Shown one piece after another: positions 1 to 8,525 of a stretch of DNA of 64,000 nt (position 1 is the stretch's first letter; the number at the start of each line of letters is the position of its first letter). Both the position numbers and the translations under genes were made by a program. Location of the stretch: positions 1 through 64,000 of the forward strand of contig NZ_PQIA01000023.1 of assembly GCF_003385235.1 (NCBI RefSeq), written 5' to 3'. The notes below the pieces were generated by a model that was not told where the DNA came from, searched no databases, and was given only the letters and a program-made list of their open reading frames with translations. This DNA is from Amycolatopsis circi. Lineage in GTDB: Bacteria > Actinomycetota > Actinomycetes > Mycobacteriales > Pseudonocardiaceae.

Positions 1-38
1 ACAGGGGAGCGGGCCCCCATGGGGGCCCGCTCCCCTGT
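1..38. terminator. Perfect hairpin, probable bidirectional terminator
   Basis: Two 18-base arms (starting ACAGGGGAGC and ending GCTCCCCTGT) are perfect reverse complements around a 2-base centre. The very GC-rich stem without a strong T-run fits a terminator between genes in a high-GC actinomycete. It lies beyond the 3' end of the small minus-strand gene that follows; the gene on its other side is outside the window. Confidence 0.75.
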
Positions 39-128
39 CGGGCCCCGCCGGAGAAGAGTTCCTCCCCGAACTCCCTCCGGCTGACGACGTCCGGCAGCCC
101 CCTCGGCTCCCGGGCGCCGCCCGTCTCG

Positions 129-269
129 CTACTTGGCAGTGCCGGTGTCGTCGAGCGGCTCGTGGTTGCCGTCCGGCTGCACTCCCCGGTTCGCCCCGGG
201 AGCGGGGCTCGTCTTGACGGGCGGAACGGTGGTTCCCGGCTGCCGCTCGTCCTTCTGATCCGCAGGCAT
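129..269 (-). CDS. Small hydrophilic hypothetical protein (46 aa)
   Basis: A 46-residue charged, proline- and glycine-rich peptide beginning MPADQKDERQ and ending DDTGTAK. The start was chosen at the ATG ending at 269 because a strong ribosome site (AAAGGGAGGG) precedes it; an in-frame ATG 60 bases further upstream has no such site. There is no membrane segment, cysteine or recognisable domain, and the composition predicts a disordered protein. It lies downstream of the SGNH hydrolase gene in the same direction. I do not recognise the family; function unknown. Confidence 0.6.
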   Translation of the reverse strand: MPADQKDERQPGTTVPPVKTSPAPGANRGVQPDGNHEPLDDTGTAK

Positions 270-368
270 GTGGCCCTCCCTTTCCTTGGTTCGCCCTTTA
301 GGACGCATCCAGGGTGCGCCTAGATACACGGAGCGCCAAAGTTTTGGGGACTTTTGTGAACCTGCCGG

Positions 369-1118
369 TCAGGACGGCCGCGTCACCTCCCCCGGATGCC
401 GACTGTCAGTGACGATCGGTAATCCCTCCGAGAGCGCGGCGGCCCAGGCGCGGTAACCGTCCGGGCCGGGGTGGAAACGGTCAGCAGCGAACATTCCCGG
501 AAGGAGCAATCCCGGTGCCAACGGAACATGCGTGACCCCGGGAAGCCGGGTCAACGTGCGTGCCGCCCGGTCGAGCGCGACGGACCGCGCGCCGAGCACG
601 TCCCGCAGCGGCCGGGGCAGGGACGGGAAACTCGCCAGCGGCGGCACCCCCGCGAGGACGACCGGGACGTCGCCGACCCTTCGCCGCACCTCGACGACGA
701 TCGCCAGCAGATCACGCCGGTACCGGGCGGCCGAGTGCAGCTCCAAGGTGTCGTTCACGCCGAGGACGACGACCACGACGTCAGCCGCCCGGACGCGCGG
801 AACCAGTTCGTCGAGAACCACTCGCGCCGACGCGCCGGTGATGCCCAGCGCGTGCCACTGCACCTCCCGGTCCGGGTACGCGCGGGAAAGCCCCACCGCG
901 AGCTGGCCGGTGAGCGCCTCGGTGTGGGTGAGCGCGCCGACGCCGTCCACTGTCGACTCGCCGATCACGGTGAGCCGCAACGGTCGCCCGAAGCCGAGAG
1001 TGCCCTCGATCGGTCCGTCGGCGCCGGGAAGCCGCGGAGTCGCCCGACGCACCCGAACAGCCTGCGCGACCAGCACCGGTGCCATCAGGAAAAGGAGGAA
1101 CAGCCGAAGAACTGCCAT
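369..1118 (-). CDS. SGNH/GDSL-family hydrolase
   Basis: A 249-residue protein with one N-terminal hydrophobic segment (residues 2-20) followed by an SGNH-hydrolase fold, so probably membrane-anchored or exported. Block I is VIGEST (nucleophile Ser near residue 55, GES instead of GDS). Block III is LGVND (oxyanion Asn near 130). Block V is DRFHPGPDGY with the catalytic Asp and His near 220. The family cleaves ester bonds in lipids or sugars; the substrate here is unknown. The start is uncertain: the chosen ATG has GGAGG only one base before it, and upstream in-frame ATGs at 1256 and 1232 would run through the DnaA-box cluster. Confidence 0.8.
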   Translation of the reverse strand: MAVLRLFLLFLMAPVLVAQAVRVRRATPRLPGADGPIEGTLGFGRPLRLTVIGESTVDGVGALTHTEALTGQLAVGLSRAYPDREVQWHALGITGASARVVLDELVPRVRAADVVVVVLGVNDTLELHSAARYRRDLLAIVVEVRRRVGDVPVVLAGVPPLASFPSLPRPLRDVLGARSVALDRAARTLTRLPGVTHVPLAPGLLLPGMFAADRFHPGPDGYRAWAAALSEGLPIVTDSRHPGEVTRPS

Positions 1119-1168
1119 GCCTCCGACAGTAACGAGGGCCCACGACAGAACCGGGCCCGCGGAGGGAG

Positions 1169-1232
1169 TTGTCCACAGGGGATGCGAGTTGTGGACAACC
1201 CTGGGGATAGTTTGGGGAGCAGCTGTGGACAT
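1169..1232. promoter_or_regulatory. Cluster of three DnaA-box-like 9-mers
   Basis: TTGTCCACA occurs on the plus strand at 1169-1177, its exact reverse complement TGTGGACAA at 1190-1198, and TGTGGACAT (one base off) at 1224-1232. TTGTCCACA is the consensus DnaA box of high-GC Gram-positives. All three lie just upstream of the SGNH hydrolase start. No dnaA or dnaN is present, so this is not the main origin in the window; it could bind DnaA for regulation or titration. Confidence 0.5.
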
Positions 1233-1330
1233 GTCTGCGACTGCCGACAAAACCACCCGGCAGAAATCCGCTCAGCAGGCACGTCCGCCGCCAGGAAAGC
1301 CGCGGGTGTCGGCAACAGCAGACAGCCGCG

Positions 1331-1960
1331 TTACTGGCTGATCGACACCGTCTTCCCCGCCAAAGACTCGTCCTCAGCCGCGTCCAGCAGATACCGGGCC
1401 ACGTTCGCCCGCGAAACCTGGTAGCTCCCCCGCACATCCGACCCCACCTGGCTGCGGATCCGAGTCCGCGCGGGCTTGTCCGTAAGCCTCGTCGGACGCA
1501 CGATCGTCCACCGAACGTCCGAGGCCTCGTGCAGTACCGACTCCATCCGCCGCAGGTCGGCGTATCCATTGCGCAGCACTGCCCCCAGCAACGGCTTCAG
1601 CAGCAGCCGCGAGAACAGGCTGTCTCCCTCCGCAGCCAGACCGGACGCGCTCACCACCACAAACCGCGTCTGGGACCCGCGCAGCGCGGACACCACCGAG
1701 CGGGTGCCGTCGGAGTTGACGGTCGTCGGCTTGAGGTCCGTAGGGCCCAGGGCCAGGACAACAGCGTCACGACCAGTCACGGCGTCGGCCAGGCGCGGGT
1801 CGGTCAGGGAGTGAACCGCGACGTCCAATCGGGGATGCGCGGGGACGGTCAACCGCGCAGGGTCGCGGACCACGGCGGTTACGTGCCATCCGCGCGCCAG
1901 CGCTTCCCGCACCGCCAGGCCGCCGATCCGGCCGCTCGCGCCTAGGACGGTGATCTTCAT
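1331..1960 (-). CDS. NAD(P)-binding atypical SDR (NmrA/BVR-B-like)
   Basis: A 209-residue single-domain Rossmann protein. The dinucleotide motif GASGRIGG lies at residues 7-14 after a beta strand (KITVLGASG), typical of atypical short-chain dehydrogenases such as biliverdin-reductase-B-like or NAD(P)H-quinone sensor proteins. VVVSASGLA and a late IVRPTRL strand also fit. The classical YxxxK dyad is absent, as is usual in this subgroup, so catalysis is uncertain. It is transcribed divergently from a TetR regulator, with two TetR-type operators in the 88-base gap, so it is very likely the regulator's target. Confidence 0.85.
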   Translation of the reverse strand: MKITVLGASGRIGGLAVREALARGWHVTAVVRDPARLTVPAHPRLDVAVHSLTDPRLADAVTGRDAVVLALGPTDLKPTTVNSDGTRSVVSALRGSQTRFVVVSASGLAAEGDSLFSRLLLKPLLGAVLRNGYADLRRMESVLHEASDVRWTIVRPTRLTDKPARTRIRSQVGSDVRGSYQVSRANVARYLLDAAEDESLAGKTVSISQ

Positions 1961-1979
1961 CAGAGGCCTCCAAGGAGGG

Positions 1980-2019
1980 GTGAGTGAACACTTACCAGCT
2001 AGGGTGAGTGAACACTCAC
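1980..2019. promoter_or_regulatory. Tandem TetR-type operators between divergent genes
   Basis: GTGAGTGAACACTTAC (1980-1995) and GTGAGTGAACACTCAC (2004-2019). The second is a perfect 7-2-7 inverted repeat and the first has one mismatch. Centres are 24 bases apart. They fill the gap between the NAD(P)-binding gene and the TetR gene and probably serve both promoters. Confidence 0.8.
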
Positions 2020-2048
2020 CACGCTGAGAAGACCCTCAGGGAGCACGC

Positions 2049-2612
2049 ATGGGAAGCCGCGAGGAGATCGTCGCCGCGGCAGCGACGATCATGCGGGAAC
2101 GCGGATACGCGCACGCCACGACGAAGGCGATCGCGCAGGCCGCGGGCTACTCGGAAGCCTTGCTGTACAAGCACTTCCGCGACAAGACCGCACTCTTCCT
2201 GGCAGTGCTGAAAGAGGAGTTGCCCGACCTCGTCGCCACGGCGGCGAGGCTAGCCGAGAACCCCGGGAAGGCAGAACTCGGCGACAATCTCGCCGAGCTG
2301 AGCACCACGGCGTTGGCCTTCTACTGCGCGAGCTTCCCGATCTCCGTCTCGATCTTCTCCTCGCGCGACCTGCTCCGCACCCACCGGAACACCCTCGAAA
2401 ACAGCCCCGGCCTGCCGATTCAGCACGTCGCCGGCTACCTCGCCGCAGAGGTCGAACTAGGCAGGCTGCCCAGCGATCTCGACGTCGAAGCGGCGGCCCG
2501 GCTGCTGCTCGGCGCGTGTTTCCAGGAGGCGTTCCTCGCGTCCTTCGAAGAACGAGAGCCGCGCCCAGACCTCGCACACCGGCTCGCCGCGACCCTCGAA
2601 AAGCTTGGCTAG
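2049..2612 (+). CDS. TetR/AcrR-family transcriptional regulator
   Basis: A 187-residue regulator. The N-terminal helix-turn-helix covers about residues 5-48, with recognition region TTKAIAQAAGYSEALLYKHFRDK, followed by a helical ligand-binding domain of ordinary TetR length. The ATG start lies 30 bases after the proximal operator. It is divergent from the NAD(P)-binding oxidoreductase, and the two perfect or near-perfect operators in the gap indicate autoregulation plus control of that neighbour. Its 3' end overlaps the convergent GbsR-type gene by 4 bases. The ligand cannot be read from sequence. Confidence 0.9.
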   Translation: MGSREEIVAAAATIMRERGYAHATTKAIAQAAGYSEALLYKHFRDKTALFLAVLKEELPDLVATAARLAENPGKAELGDNLAELSTTALAFYCASFPISVSIFSSRDLLRTHRNTLENSPGLPIQHVAGYLAAEVELGRLPSDLDVEAAARLLLGACFQEAFLASFEEREPRPDLAHRLAATLEKLG

Positions 2613-3094
2613 TCGCGGTTTTTCCGCACCTCGTGCCACCGGTCGTACAGGTTGTTGACCTCGACCAGCATGAACGCCAGGAAGTCCCGCATCTCGGCGA
2701 GCCGTTTCCCGGCGGGCGTGTCCGCGCCAAGCGCGTCGATGCCGTCGCTGGCCGCGTCGCGCCACATGATCAGGAAGCGGTCGCGCTTGAGGAAGGTCGC
2801 GTACCAGAGGTCGTCGTAGAGCCGGTAGTGGTCGCGGCGCTCGCCGGGTTCGCGGACCTTCTTCACGAGGCCGATCTGGTCCAGATACCGCACCGCGCCG
2901 GAGATCGCGGCCGGGCTCACCGACAGCTGCTCGGCCAGTTCGGCGGCCGTCAGCTGCCCCGAGTCGGTCGTCATCAGTGCCGCGAAAACCCGCGCTGACA
3001 TGCGCTGCATGCCGATCTGAGCCATCACGAGGCCCAGGCTTTCGACGTACCGGCGGACGGCGTCCTCGTCCCGCTTTGTCTCAGGCGTCGTCAT
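2609..3094 (-). CDS. GbsR/MarR-type transcriptional regulator
   Basis: A 161-residue winged-helix regulator. The core AAELAEQLSVSPAAISGAVRYLDQIGLVKKVREPGERRDHYRL (about residues 50-95) is the MarR-like recognition helix and wing of the GbsR type. The C-terminal helices carry dimerisation features. The start at MTTPETK was preferred to longer in-frame starts, which would run through the promoter and operator. It is divergent from the ABC exporter, and the gap contains an inverted repeat; regulators of this type commonly repress such a neighbouring drug-type exporter. Confidence 0.88.
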   Translation of the reverse strand: MTTPETKRDEDAVRRYVESLGLVMAQIGMQRMSARVFAALMTTDSGQLTAAELAEQLSVSPAAISGAVRYLDQIGLVKKVREPGERRDHYRLYDDLWYATFLKRDRFLIMWRDAASDGIDALGADTPAGKRLAEMRDFLAFMLVEVNNLYDRWHEVRKNRD

Positions 3095-3152
3095 CCGTCC
3101 ATCCTCTCCCACGAGCGTCCAGAAGATCACTCGGTCCAAACGTTTTCTTAAC

Positions 3153-3168
3153 TTCACAACTTCGTGAA
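3153..3168. promoter_or_regulatory. Inverted-repeat operator TTCACAA-N2-TYGTGAA
   Basis: TTCACAACTTCGTGAA is a 7-2-7 inverted repeat with one mismatched pair, centred 28 bases before the ABC transporter start and 66 bases from the regulator start. The same motif, as a perfect palindrome, precedes the methyltransferase gene at 43314-43329. Confidence 0.7.
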
Positions 3169-3188
3169 AAGAGTGTAGCTTCCGAACC

Positions 3189-4088
3189 ATGGGAAACGCC
3201 ATTGCGATCTCCGGCCTGCACAAGGCATTTGGCCGGGTGAAGGCCCTCGACGGCCTTGATCTTCAGGTTCCCGTGGGGGAAGTCCACGGATTCCTCGGCC
3301 CGAACGGCGCCGGGAAGTCCACCACGATCCGGGTGCTGCTCGGGCTGCTGCGCGCCGACGCCGGCGAGGTCCGGCTGCTCGACGGCGACCCGTGGCGCGA
3401 CGCCGCGAGCCTGCACCACCGGCTCGCCTACGTGCCCGGCGACGTCAACCTCTGGCCCAACCTGTCCGGCGGAGAGGTCATCGACCTGCTCGGCAGGCTG
3501 CGCGGCGGGCTCGACCAGAAGCGCCGCGAGGAACTCGTCGAGCGCTTCGACCTTGACCCGCGCAAAAAGGGCCGCACATACTCCAAGGGCAACCGGCAGA
3601 AAGTCGCCATCGTCGCCGCTCTAGCGTCCACTGTGGACCTTCTGCTGCTCGACGAGCCGACCTCGGGCCTCGACCCGTTGATGGAGGCCACTTTCCAGGA
3701 GGTCATTCAGGAGGAACGCGCGCAGGGCCGCACCGTGCTGCTGTCCAGCCACATCCTCGCCGAGGTGGAAGCCTTGTGCGACAAGGTAAGCATCATCCGC
3801 AACGGCCGCACGGTCGAGTCCGGCACGCTCGCCGAACTGCGCCACCTCACCCGCACCTCGATCTCCGCGGAGCTGTCCGGACCGCCGAACGGCCTGGCCA
3901 AGCTCTCCGACGTGCACGACCTCAAGGTCGACGGCAACCGCGTCCGCTTCGACGTGGAAACCCGCTCGCTGGATGACGCGCTGCGCCAGCTGACCCAGAT
4001 CGGCGTGCGCAGCTTGGAAAGCAGGCCGCCGACGCTCGAAGAACTCTTCCTGCGCCACTACGCGGACGAACTCGAGGCAGGGAAATGA
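3189..4088 (+). CDS. ABC exporter ATP-binding protein (drug/antibiotic type)
   Basis: A 299-residue nucleotide-binding subunit: Walker [10 protein letters not shown] (about residues 37-45), Q-loop region, signature-like [14 protein letters not shown], Walker [14 protein letters not shown], and the H-loop SSHIL. The signature lacks the usual LSGGQ and reads SKGNRQK, as in DrrA-like drug and lantibiotic exporters. The C-terminal extension after about residue 215 is typical of that group. It overlaps the permease gene by 4 bases (ATGA), so the two are translationally coupled. The divergent GbsR-type regulator and the operator at 3153 suggest induction by an exported compound. Confidence 0.92.
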   Translation: MGNAIAISGLHKAFGRVKALDGLDLQVPVGEVHGFLGPNGAGKSTTIRVLLGLLRADAGEVRLLDGDPWRDAASLHHRLAYVPGDVNLWPNLSGGEVIDLLGRLRGGLDQKRREELVERFDLDPRKKGRTYSKGNRQKVAIVAALASTVDLLLLDEPTSGLDPLMEATFQEVIQEERAQGRTVLLSSHILAEVEALCDKVSIIRNGRTVESGTLAELRHLTRTSISAELSGPPNGLAKLSDVHDLKVDGNRVRFDVETRSLDDALRQLTQIGVRSLESRPPTLEELFLRHYADELEAGK

Positions 4089-5680
4089 CCGGCGCGCTCA
4101 ACGGCATCGGACCGCTGACCCGGCTGGCCCTGCGCCGCGACCGGATCATCCTGCCGATCTGGATCGTCCTGCTCAGCTTCATCCCGGTGGCCACGATCAG
4201 CAGCTACGACCAGTTCTATCCGACCGCCGCGAGCCGGGCCGGGCTCGTCGCGTCGGCCGCCGCGAACCCGTCGTTCGCGCTGCTTTACGGCCCGGCGTTC
4301 AACCTCGGCACGGCAGGCGGGTTCATCGCCTGGCGGATGGGCGGGTTCCTGGCGCTGCTGACCGGCCTGATGGCGGTCTTCACGCTGACCCGGCACACCC
4401 GAGCCGAGGAGGACACTGGCCGCGCCGAACTGCTCGCGTCCACTGTGGTCGGTCGATACGCGCCGCTCACCGCCGCGCTCGCGGTGACCGGTGGCGCAAG
4501 CGTGCTGATCGGGGTGCTGCAAGCGATTACGCTGGCTTCGAAGCTGCCCGCAGCGGGTTCCGTCGCGCTCGGCGCGAGCACTGCGCTCGCCGGCCTGGTC
4601 TTTACCGGCGTCGCTGCGGTAGCCGCGCAGCTCGGTGAGTACTCGCGCACCGCCAACGGCATCGGCACGGCCGTGCTCGGCGTCGCGTTTCTGTTGCGTG
4701 GTGCGGGTGATTCGACCACCGACGCGCACTGGCTGTCGTGGATTTCGCCGCTCGGCTGGGCGCAGCAGATCCGGCCGTTCGCCGAAGAACGCTGGTGGGT
4801 ACTGATTTTGCCCGTCGCGACCATGCTCGTGCTGTTTGCCGTGGCCTACGCGCTGCTGCCGCGCCGGGACGTCGGCGTCGGCCTGCTTCCGCCGCGGCTC
4901 GGACCCAGTGAGGCCGCCCCGTCGCTGCGGTCGCCGTTCTCGCTGGCCTGGCGGCTGCAGCGGGGTCCGCTGCTCGGCTGGCTGGTCGGGCTCGCGGTCG
5001 GCGGCGCGCTGTTCGGGACGATCGCGCAGGGCATTTCCGGCCTGGTCGGCGGCACCGAACAGAGCAGGCAGATCTTCGAACGGCTCGGCGGCTCGCACGG
5101 ACTCGTCGACGCTTTCCTCGCGACGATGGTGAGCCTGTTCGCGATGCTCGCCTCGCTTTACGGCGTGCAGGCGACGCTGCGGATGCGCACCGAGGAAACC
5201 GCGATCCGGCTCGAACCACTGCTGGCCACGCGGGTCGGACGGCTGCGCTGGGCCGCGAGCCACCTCGTGTTCGCGTTCCTCGGCAGCGCGTTGCTCGTGC
5301 TCGTCGGGGGCGTGCTGCTCGGGCTGTCGAACGGGCTGCGCAGCGGTGACGTCGGCCGTTCCGTGGGGAACATGGTCGCGGCCGTCGCGGTGCAGGTGCC
5401 CGCGGCGTGGGTGATCGTCGCGGTGGCCGCGCTGATCTTCGGGCTGCTGCCGAAGCTGGCGACCGCCGCCTGGGGCGTGGCGGCGCTGGCGTTGCTGATC
5501 AGCATGTTCGGGCCGGTCGTCAACGCGCCGCAGGTGCTGCTGGACGTGTCGCCGTTCCAGCATCCGCCGAAGGTGCCCGGCGAGGTGTTCACCGCGGTGC
5601 CGCTGGTGGTGCTGCTGGCCGTCTCGGCGGTCGTCCTCGCGGCGGGCTTGACCGGCTGGCGACGGCGCGACGTCGGCTGA
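4085..5680 (+). CDS. ABC exporter permease, polyketide-antibiotic exporter type
   Basis: A 531-residue integral membrane protein with about 12 hydrophobic segments arranged as two similar halves, the second beginning near [18 protein letters not shown]. This double-length architecture matches the TnrB3-like exporter permeases (COG3559), which work with a DrrA-like ATPase. Short motifs such as [25 protein letters not shown], repeated in simpler form in the first half ([14 protein letters not shown]), support an internal duplication. It starts inside the stop codon of the ATPase gene. The substrate is unknown; export of a toxic hydrophobic compound is an inference. Confidence 0.9.
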   Translation: MTGALNGIGPLTRLALRRDRIILPIWIVLLSFIPVATISSYDQFYPTAASRAGLVASAAANPSFALLYGPAFNLGTAGGFIAWRMGGFLALLTGLMAVFTLTRHTRAEEDTGRAELLASTVVGRYAPLTAALAVTGGASVLIGVLQAITLASKLPAAGSVALGASTALAGLVFTGVAAVAAQLGEYSRTANGIGTAVLGVAFLLRGAGDSTTDAHWLSWISPLGWAQQIRPFAEERWWVLILPVATMLVLFAVAYALLPRRDVGVGLLPPRLGPSEAAPSLRSPFSLAWRLQRGPLLGWLVGLAVGGALFGTIAQGISGLVGGTEQSRQIFERLGGSHGLVDAFLATMVSLFAMLASLYGVQATLRMRTEETAIRLEPLLATRVGRLRWAASHLVFAFLGSALLVLVGGVLLGLSNGLRSGDVGRSVGNMVAAVAVQVPAAWVIVAVAALIFGLLPKLATAAWGVAALALLISMFGPVVNAPQVLLDVSPFQHPPKVPGEVFTAVPLVVLLAVSAVVLAAGLTGWRRRDVG

Positions 5681-5682
5681 CG

Positions 5683-6024
5683 TCAGCGTTCGTCGCGGAC
5701 GAACCCGGTGGTCGGAGCCAGCGTGGTCGGCGGGGGTGCCGACGGGCTCGACGGCGTGGGGGTGACCGACACCGTGGCCGTGGTGGTGCGCGGCGGCGGA
5801 GCCGGAGGTGCGGGCGGGCGGTGGGTCACGGTGATCGGCGGCAGAGGGAGGCCGGTCACCGTGACCGTCACCGGTTGCACGGACGGCGGGGTGGGCGGCG
5901 CCGACTCTCCGGCTGGTCGCGGAGTGCGACCGGCGACCAGCAGCGCGGCGACGAGCAGGCCGCCAGCAAGCCCGGCGAGACCGGTCACGACGACATAACC
6001 CCAGGTGGGAGCGGTGTCCGACAT
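5683..6024 (-). CDS. Single-pass membrane protein with Pro/Thr-rich tail
   Basis: A 113-residue protein with a short N-terminus, one transmembrane helix (about residues 9-31, VVVTGLAGLAGGLLVAALLVAG) and an 80-residue tail dominated by proline, threonine and valine (repeated TVTVTG and PPAPP runs), ending FVRDER. Such tails are typically cell-wall-spanning and disordered in actinomycetes. It converges on the ABC permease gene with only two bases between them. No enzymatic domain; function unknown. Confidence 0.65.
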   Translation of the reverse strand: MSDTAPTWGYVVVTGLAGLAGGLLVAALLVAGRTPRPAGESAPPTPPSVQPVTVTVTGLPLPPITVTHRPPAPPAPPPRTTTATVSVTPTPSSPSAPPPTTLAPTTGFVRDER

Positions 6025-6143
6025 CCGGCACCTCCTCGCCGCACAGTCACTCGGCTACGAGGGTTTCGTCGCGTTGATCATAGGCGTCGTTACGCACTGT
6101 GCAACTTGATATATACCGACTCAACTTATGTCACACTGCTCTT

Positions 6144-7385
6144 ATGAGGGGGATTCTTCGCTCGCCGGACTTCCGGCGGCTCTGGCTAGCCGACGGCCTC
6201 AGCCAAGTCGGGAACCGCATCGACTTCCTGGTCATCCCACTAATAGCCACCACGACGCTCGCCGCCTCCGTGACCGAGGTTTCCCTGTTGCGGACCCTGA
6301 GCACGCTGCCGTACCTGCTGATCGGGCTGCAGGTGGGAGCGTGGTGCGACCGGATGCGCAACCGGCCGGTGCTGATCACCGCCGACCTCGCCCGCGCGGT
6401 GCTCATCGGTTCGGTGCCGGTCGCCGCGGTGTTCGGGTCGCTGACGCTGGGCCATCTGTACGTCGTCGTGCTGCTGGCGGGCGGGTTCACGGTCTTCTTC
6501 AACGTCGCGCACCAGGCCTACCTGCCGAACCTCGTCGAGCGCGGCGAACTGCCCGACGCGAACGCCCGGCTGCAGACGAACCTGTCCGTCGCCGCGATTG
6601 CCGGGCCCGGCCTCGGCGGGATGATCGTGCAGTTCATCGGGGGCGCGGGCGCGATGGCGGTCGACGCGTTGACCTACCTGTGGTCCGCCGCGTGGCTGCG
6701 CCGCATTCGCACGCCTGATCTGCGACCTGAGCCCACTGAACGGAACCTCCGCCGCGAAATCGGCGAAGGCTTGCGGACGGTGCTGCACAACCCGATCCTG
6801 CGCGCGATCGCCCTCCACGGTGCCGCGTCGAGCCTGTTCCAGTCGATGTTCATGGCGGTGTCGATGGTGTTCATGGTCCGCGACCTGCACGTCGCACCCT
6901 TCATGATCGGCTTGCTCGGCACCATCTCGCTGCTCGGCGCCCTGCTCGCGAGCGGAATCGCGCAACGGCTCGGTGCTCGCTTCGGTGCCGCACGGGCGCT
7001 GTACTTCGGTGCCGCCGTGTACAGCGTTTCGTTCCTGTTCAACGCTTTCGCGACGCAGGGCTGGGGTCTCGCTTGGTGGGTCGCCGGCGGTTTCGGGTCG
7101 AGCTTCGGGATCATCGTGCTCGGCGTGTTCGAAACGAGCTTCCGGCAGGCGATCACCCCGCATGAACTGCTGGGCCGCGTCTCGTCGGTGTCGCAGACGG
7201 TCATTTTCGGCGTTGCCCCGCTCGGCAGTCTGATCGGCGGCTTCATCGCCGAACTCACCACCACCCGGGTCACGCTGTACGTGTGCGGCATCGGAATCCT
7301 TGTGGCGTCGGCGATTCTGGTCGCTTCGCCGCTTCGCAAGATGCGTGCTCTGCCGCTAGCCGAGGGAACGGTCAAGAAAGATTAG
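6144..7385 (+). CDS. MFS exporter (EntS/MFS_3-like)
   Basis: A 413-residue transporter with about 12 hydrophobic segments. The start MRGILRSPDFRRLWLADGLSQVGNRID and the loop GAWCDRMRNRPVLITADLARA are typical of the enterobactin-exporter-like MFS_3 family. The ATG at 6144 was chosen because the protein then begins exactly at the family's usual N-terminus. There is no ribosome site, and a TATGTC box at 6127-6132 suggests a short or absent leader. Its 3' end overlaps the convergent MFS gene by 30 bases. The exported substrate is unknown. Confidence 0.88.
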   Translation: MRGILRSPDFRRLWLADGLSQVGNRIDFLVIPLIATTTLAASVTEVSLLRTLSTLPYLLIGLQVGAWCDRMRNRPVLITADLARAVLIGSVPVAAVFGSLTLGHLYVVVLLAGGFTVFFNVAHQAYLPNLVERGELPDANARLQTNLSVAAIAGPGLGGMIVQFIGGAGAMAVDALTYLWSAAWLRRIRTPDLRPEPTERNLRREIGEGLRTVLHNPILRAIALHGAASSLFQSMFMAVSMVFMVRDLHVAPFMIGLLGTISLLGALLASGIAQRLGARFGAARALYFGAAVYSVSFLFNAFATQGWGLAWWVAGGFGSSFGIIVLGVFETSFRQAITPHELLGRVSSVSQTVIFGVAPLGSLIGGFIAELTTTRVTLYVCGIGILVASAILVASPLRKMRALPLAEGTVKKD

Positions 7386-8525
7386 CGGGACCGCAAGCGC
7401 GGCCAGGACAGCGCCGATGAGGCTGACCCACGTGAGAGCAGTGCCCTGGGTGAGCACGGCTGCCGCCAGGACGGGAGTCGCGCTGATGCCCAGCTGGAAA
7501 GCCGAAACCGTGGTCGCTCCGGCCAGGGTCGGAGCGTCGGCGGCGATGGCGAAGACCCGGCCGTAGATCGCCGGATTCAGTACGAAAGCAGCGATCCCGA
7601 GCAGGAACACCGCGGGAATCACCGCCCACGAACTGTGGATCGCGAGGACCATGACTACCGAAAGAAGCACGATCGCGACGGCTCCGCTCAGGAGCGCGGT
7701 GTGCGGCCGCTGGTCGGAGACGCGTCCGCCGATGGACAGGCCGACGAAAGCGCCGATACCGAAGAGCGCGAGGATCGCGGGGATCCAGACCGTGGGGACG
7801 CCGGTGATCTCGGCGAGCATGGCCGACAGGTAGTTGAACGTGATCATGTACGCCGCCGTGGTCAGGATCGTGATCACGTAAATGCCCCACAGCCGCGGTT
7901 TGCGGATCGTGGCAAGCTCCCGCGACACGCTTGGCCTAGCCATCGACCGGGTCGCCGCGGGGATCCCGAGCGAGCACGCGACGACTCCGGCGAGCGTGAG
8001 CGCGACCACCGCCCAGAATCCGCCGCGCCACTGGGTGAAATGGCTGATCAAGGTGCCTGCCGGTCCGCCCGCGACCATGGCCACGCTCAGGCCGCTGACC
8101 ACCACGCCGGACGCGCGGGCGTTGCGGTCCGGGGTGACCAGGCTGATCGCGGTCACGGACGCGACGGCGAAGAAGCCGGCGTAGGCGACTCCCGAGACCA
8201 CCCTGCTCACCAGCAAGACCTGGTAGTCCCCCAGCAGCCCGGCGGCGACGCTGACCGCGAACACTCCCTGGGTGGCCATCAGCGCGGTGCGCCGGGGCCA
8301 GCGCAAGCTGAGCACAGCGAACGGCGGCCCGCCGATGACGACCCCGAGCGCGAACGCGGTGATGAGAAACCCGGCCGAGGACAACGAAACCTGGAGATCG
8401 TCGGCCACCGCGGGCAGCACGCCCGCCAGAAGGAATTCCGCGCTGCCCATCGCGAACAGGCTGAAGGCAAGCAAGTACACGCCGACGGGCAGCCGCCGGG
8501 ACGTTTCGACGGTGTCGCTGGTCAT
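7356..8525 (-). CDS. MFS efflux transporter (DHA1/AraJ-like)
   Basis: A 389-residue major-facilitator protein with about 12 transmembrane segments. FAMGSAEFLLAGVLPAVADDL in helix 1 and SLRWPRRTALMA in the loop 2/3 region are characteristic of DHA1 drug or sugar efflux proteins (AraJ, chloramphenicol-resistance type). Its ATG overlaps the stop codon of the upstream flavoprotein gene (TGATG), so the two are translationally coupled. The pair is divergent from an XRE-cupin regulator. A joint role in detoxifying or exporting a redox-active compound is an inference. Confidence 0.88.
   Translation of the reverse strand: MTSDTVETSRRLPVGVYLLAFSLFAMGSAEFLLAGVLPAVADDLQVSLSSAGFLITAFALGVVIGGPPFAVLSLRWPRRTALMATQGVFAVSVAAGLLGDYQVLLVSRVVSGVAYAGFFAVASVTAISLVTPDRNARASGVVVSGLSVAMVAGGPAGTLISHFTQWRGGFWAVVALTLAGVVACSLGIPAATRSMARPSVSRELATIRKPRLWGIYVITILTTAAYMITFNYLSAMLAEITGVPTVWIPAILALFGIGAFVGLSIGGRVSDQRPHTALLSGAVAIVLLSVVMVLAIHSSWAVIPAVFLLGIAAFVLNPAIYGRVFAIAADAPTLAGATTVSAFQLGISATPVLAAAVLTQGTALTWVSLIGAVLAALAVPLIFLDRSLG

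Noticed and set aside
1169-1232. Main chromosomal origin (oriC)
   Set aside because: Only three DnaA boxes, no dnaA, dnaN or gidB-type neighbours, and no long AT-rich unwinding region; treated as a DnaA-box cluster only.
4058-6031. 657-codon minus-strand frame over the ABC permease
   Set aside because: The translation is Arg/His/Gln-rich low-complexity; the plus-strand permease with about 12 membrane helices explains the region.
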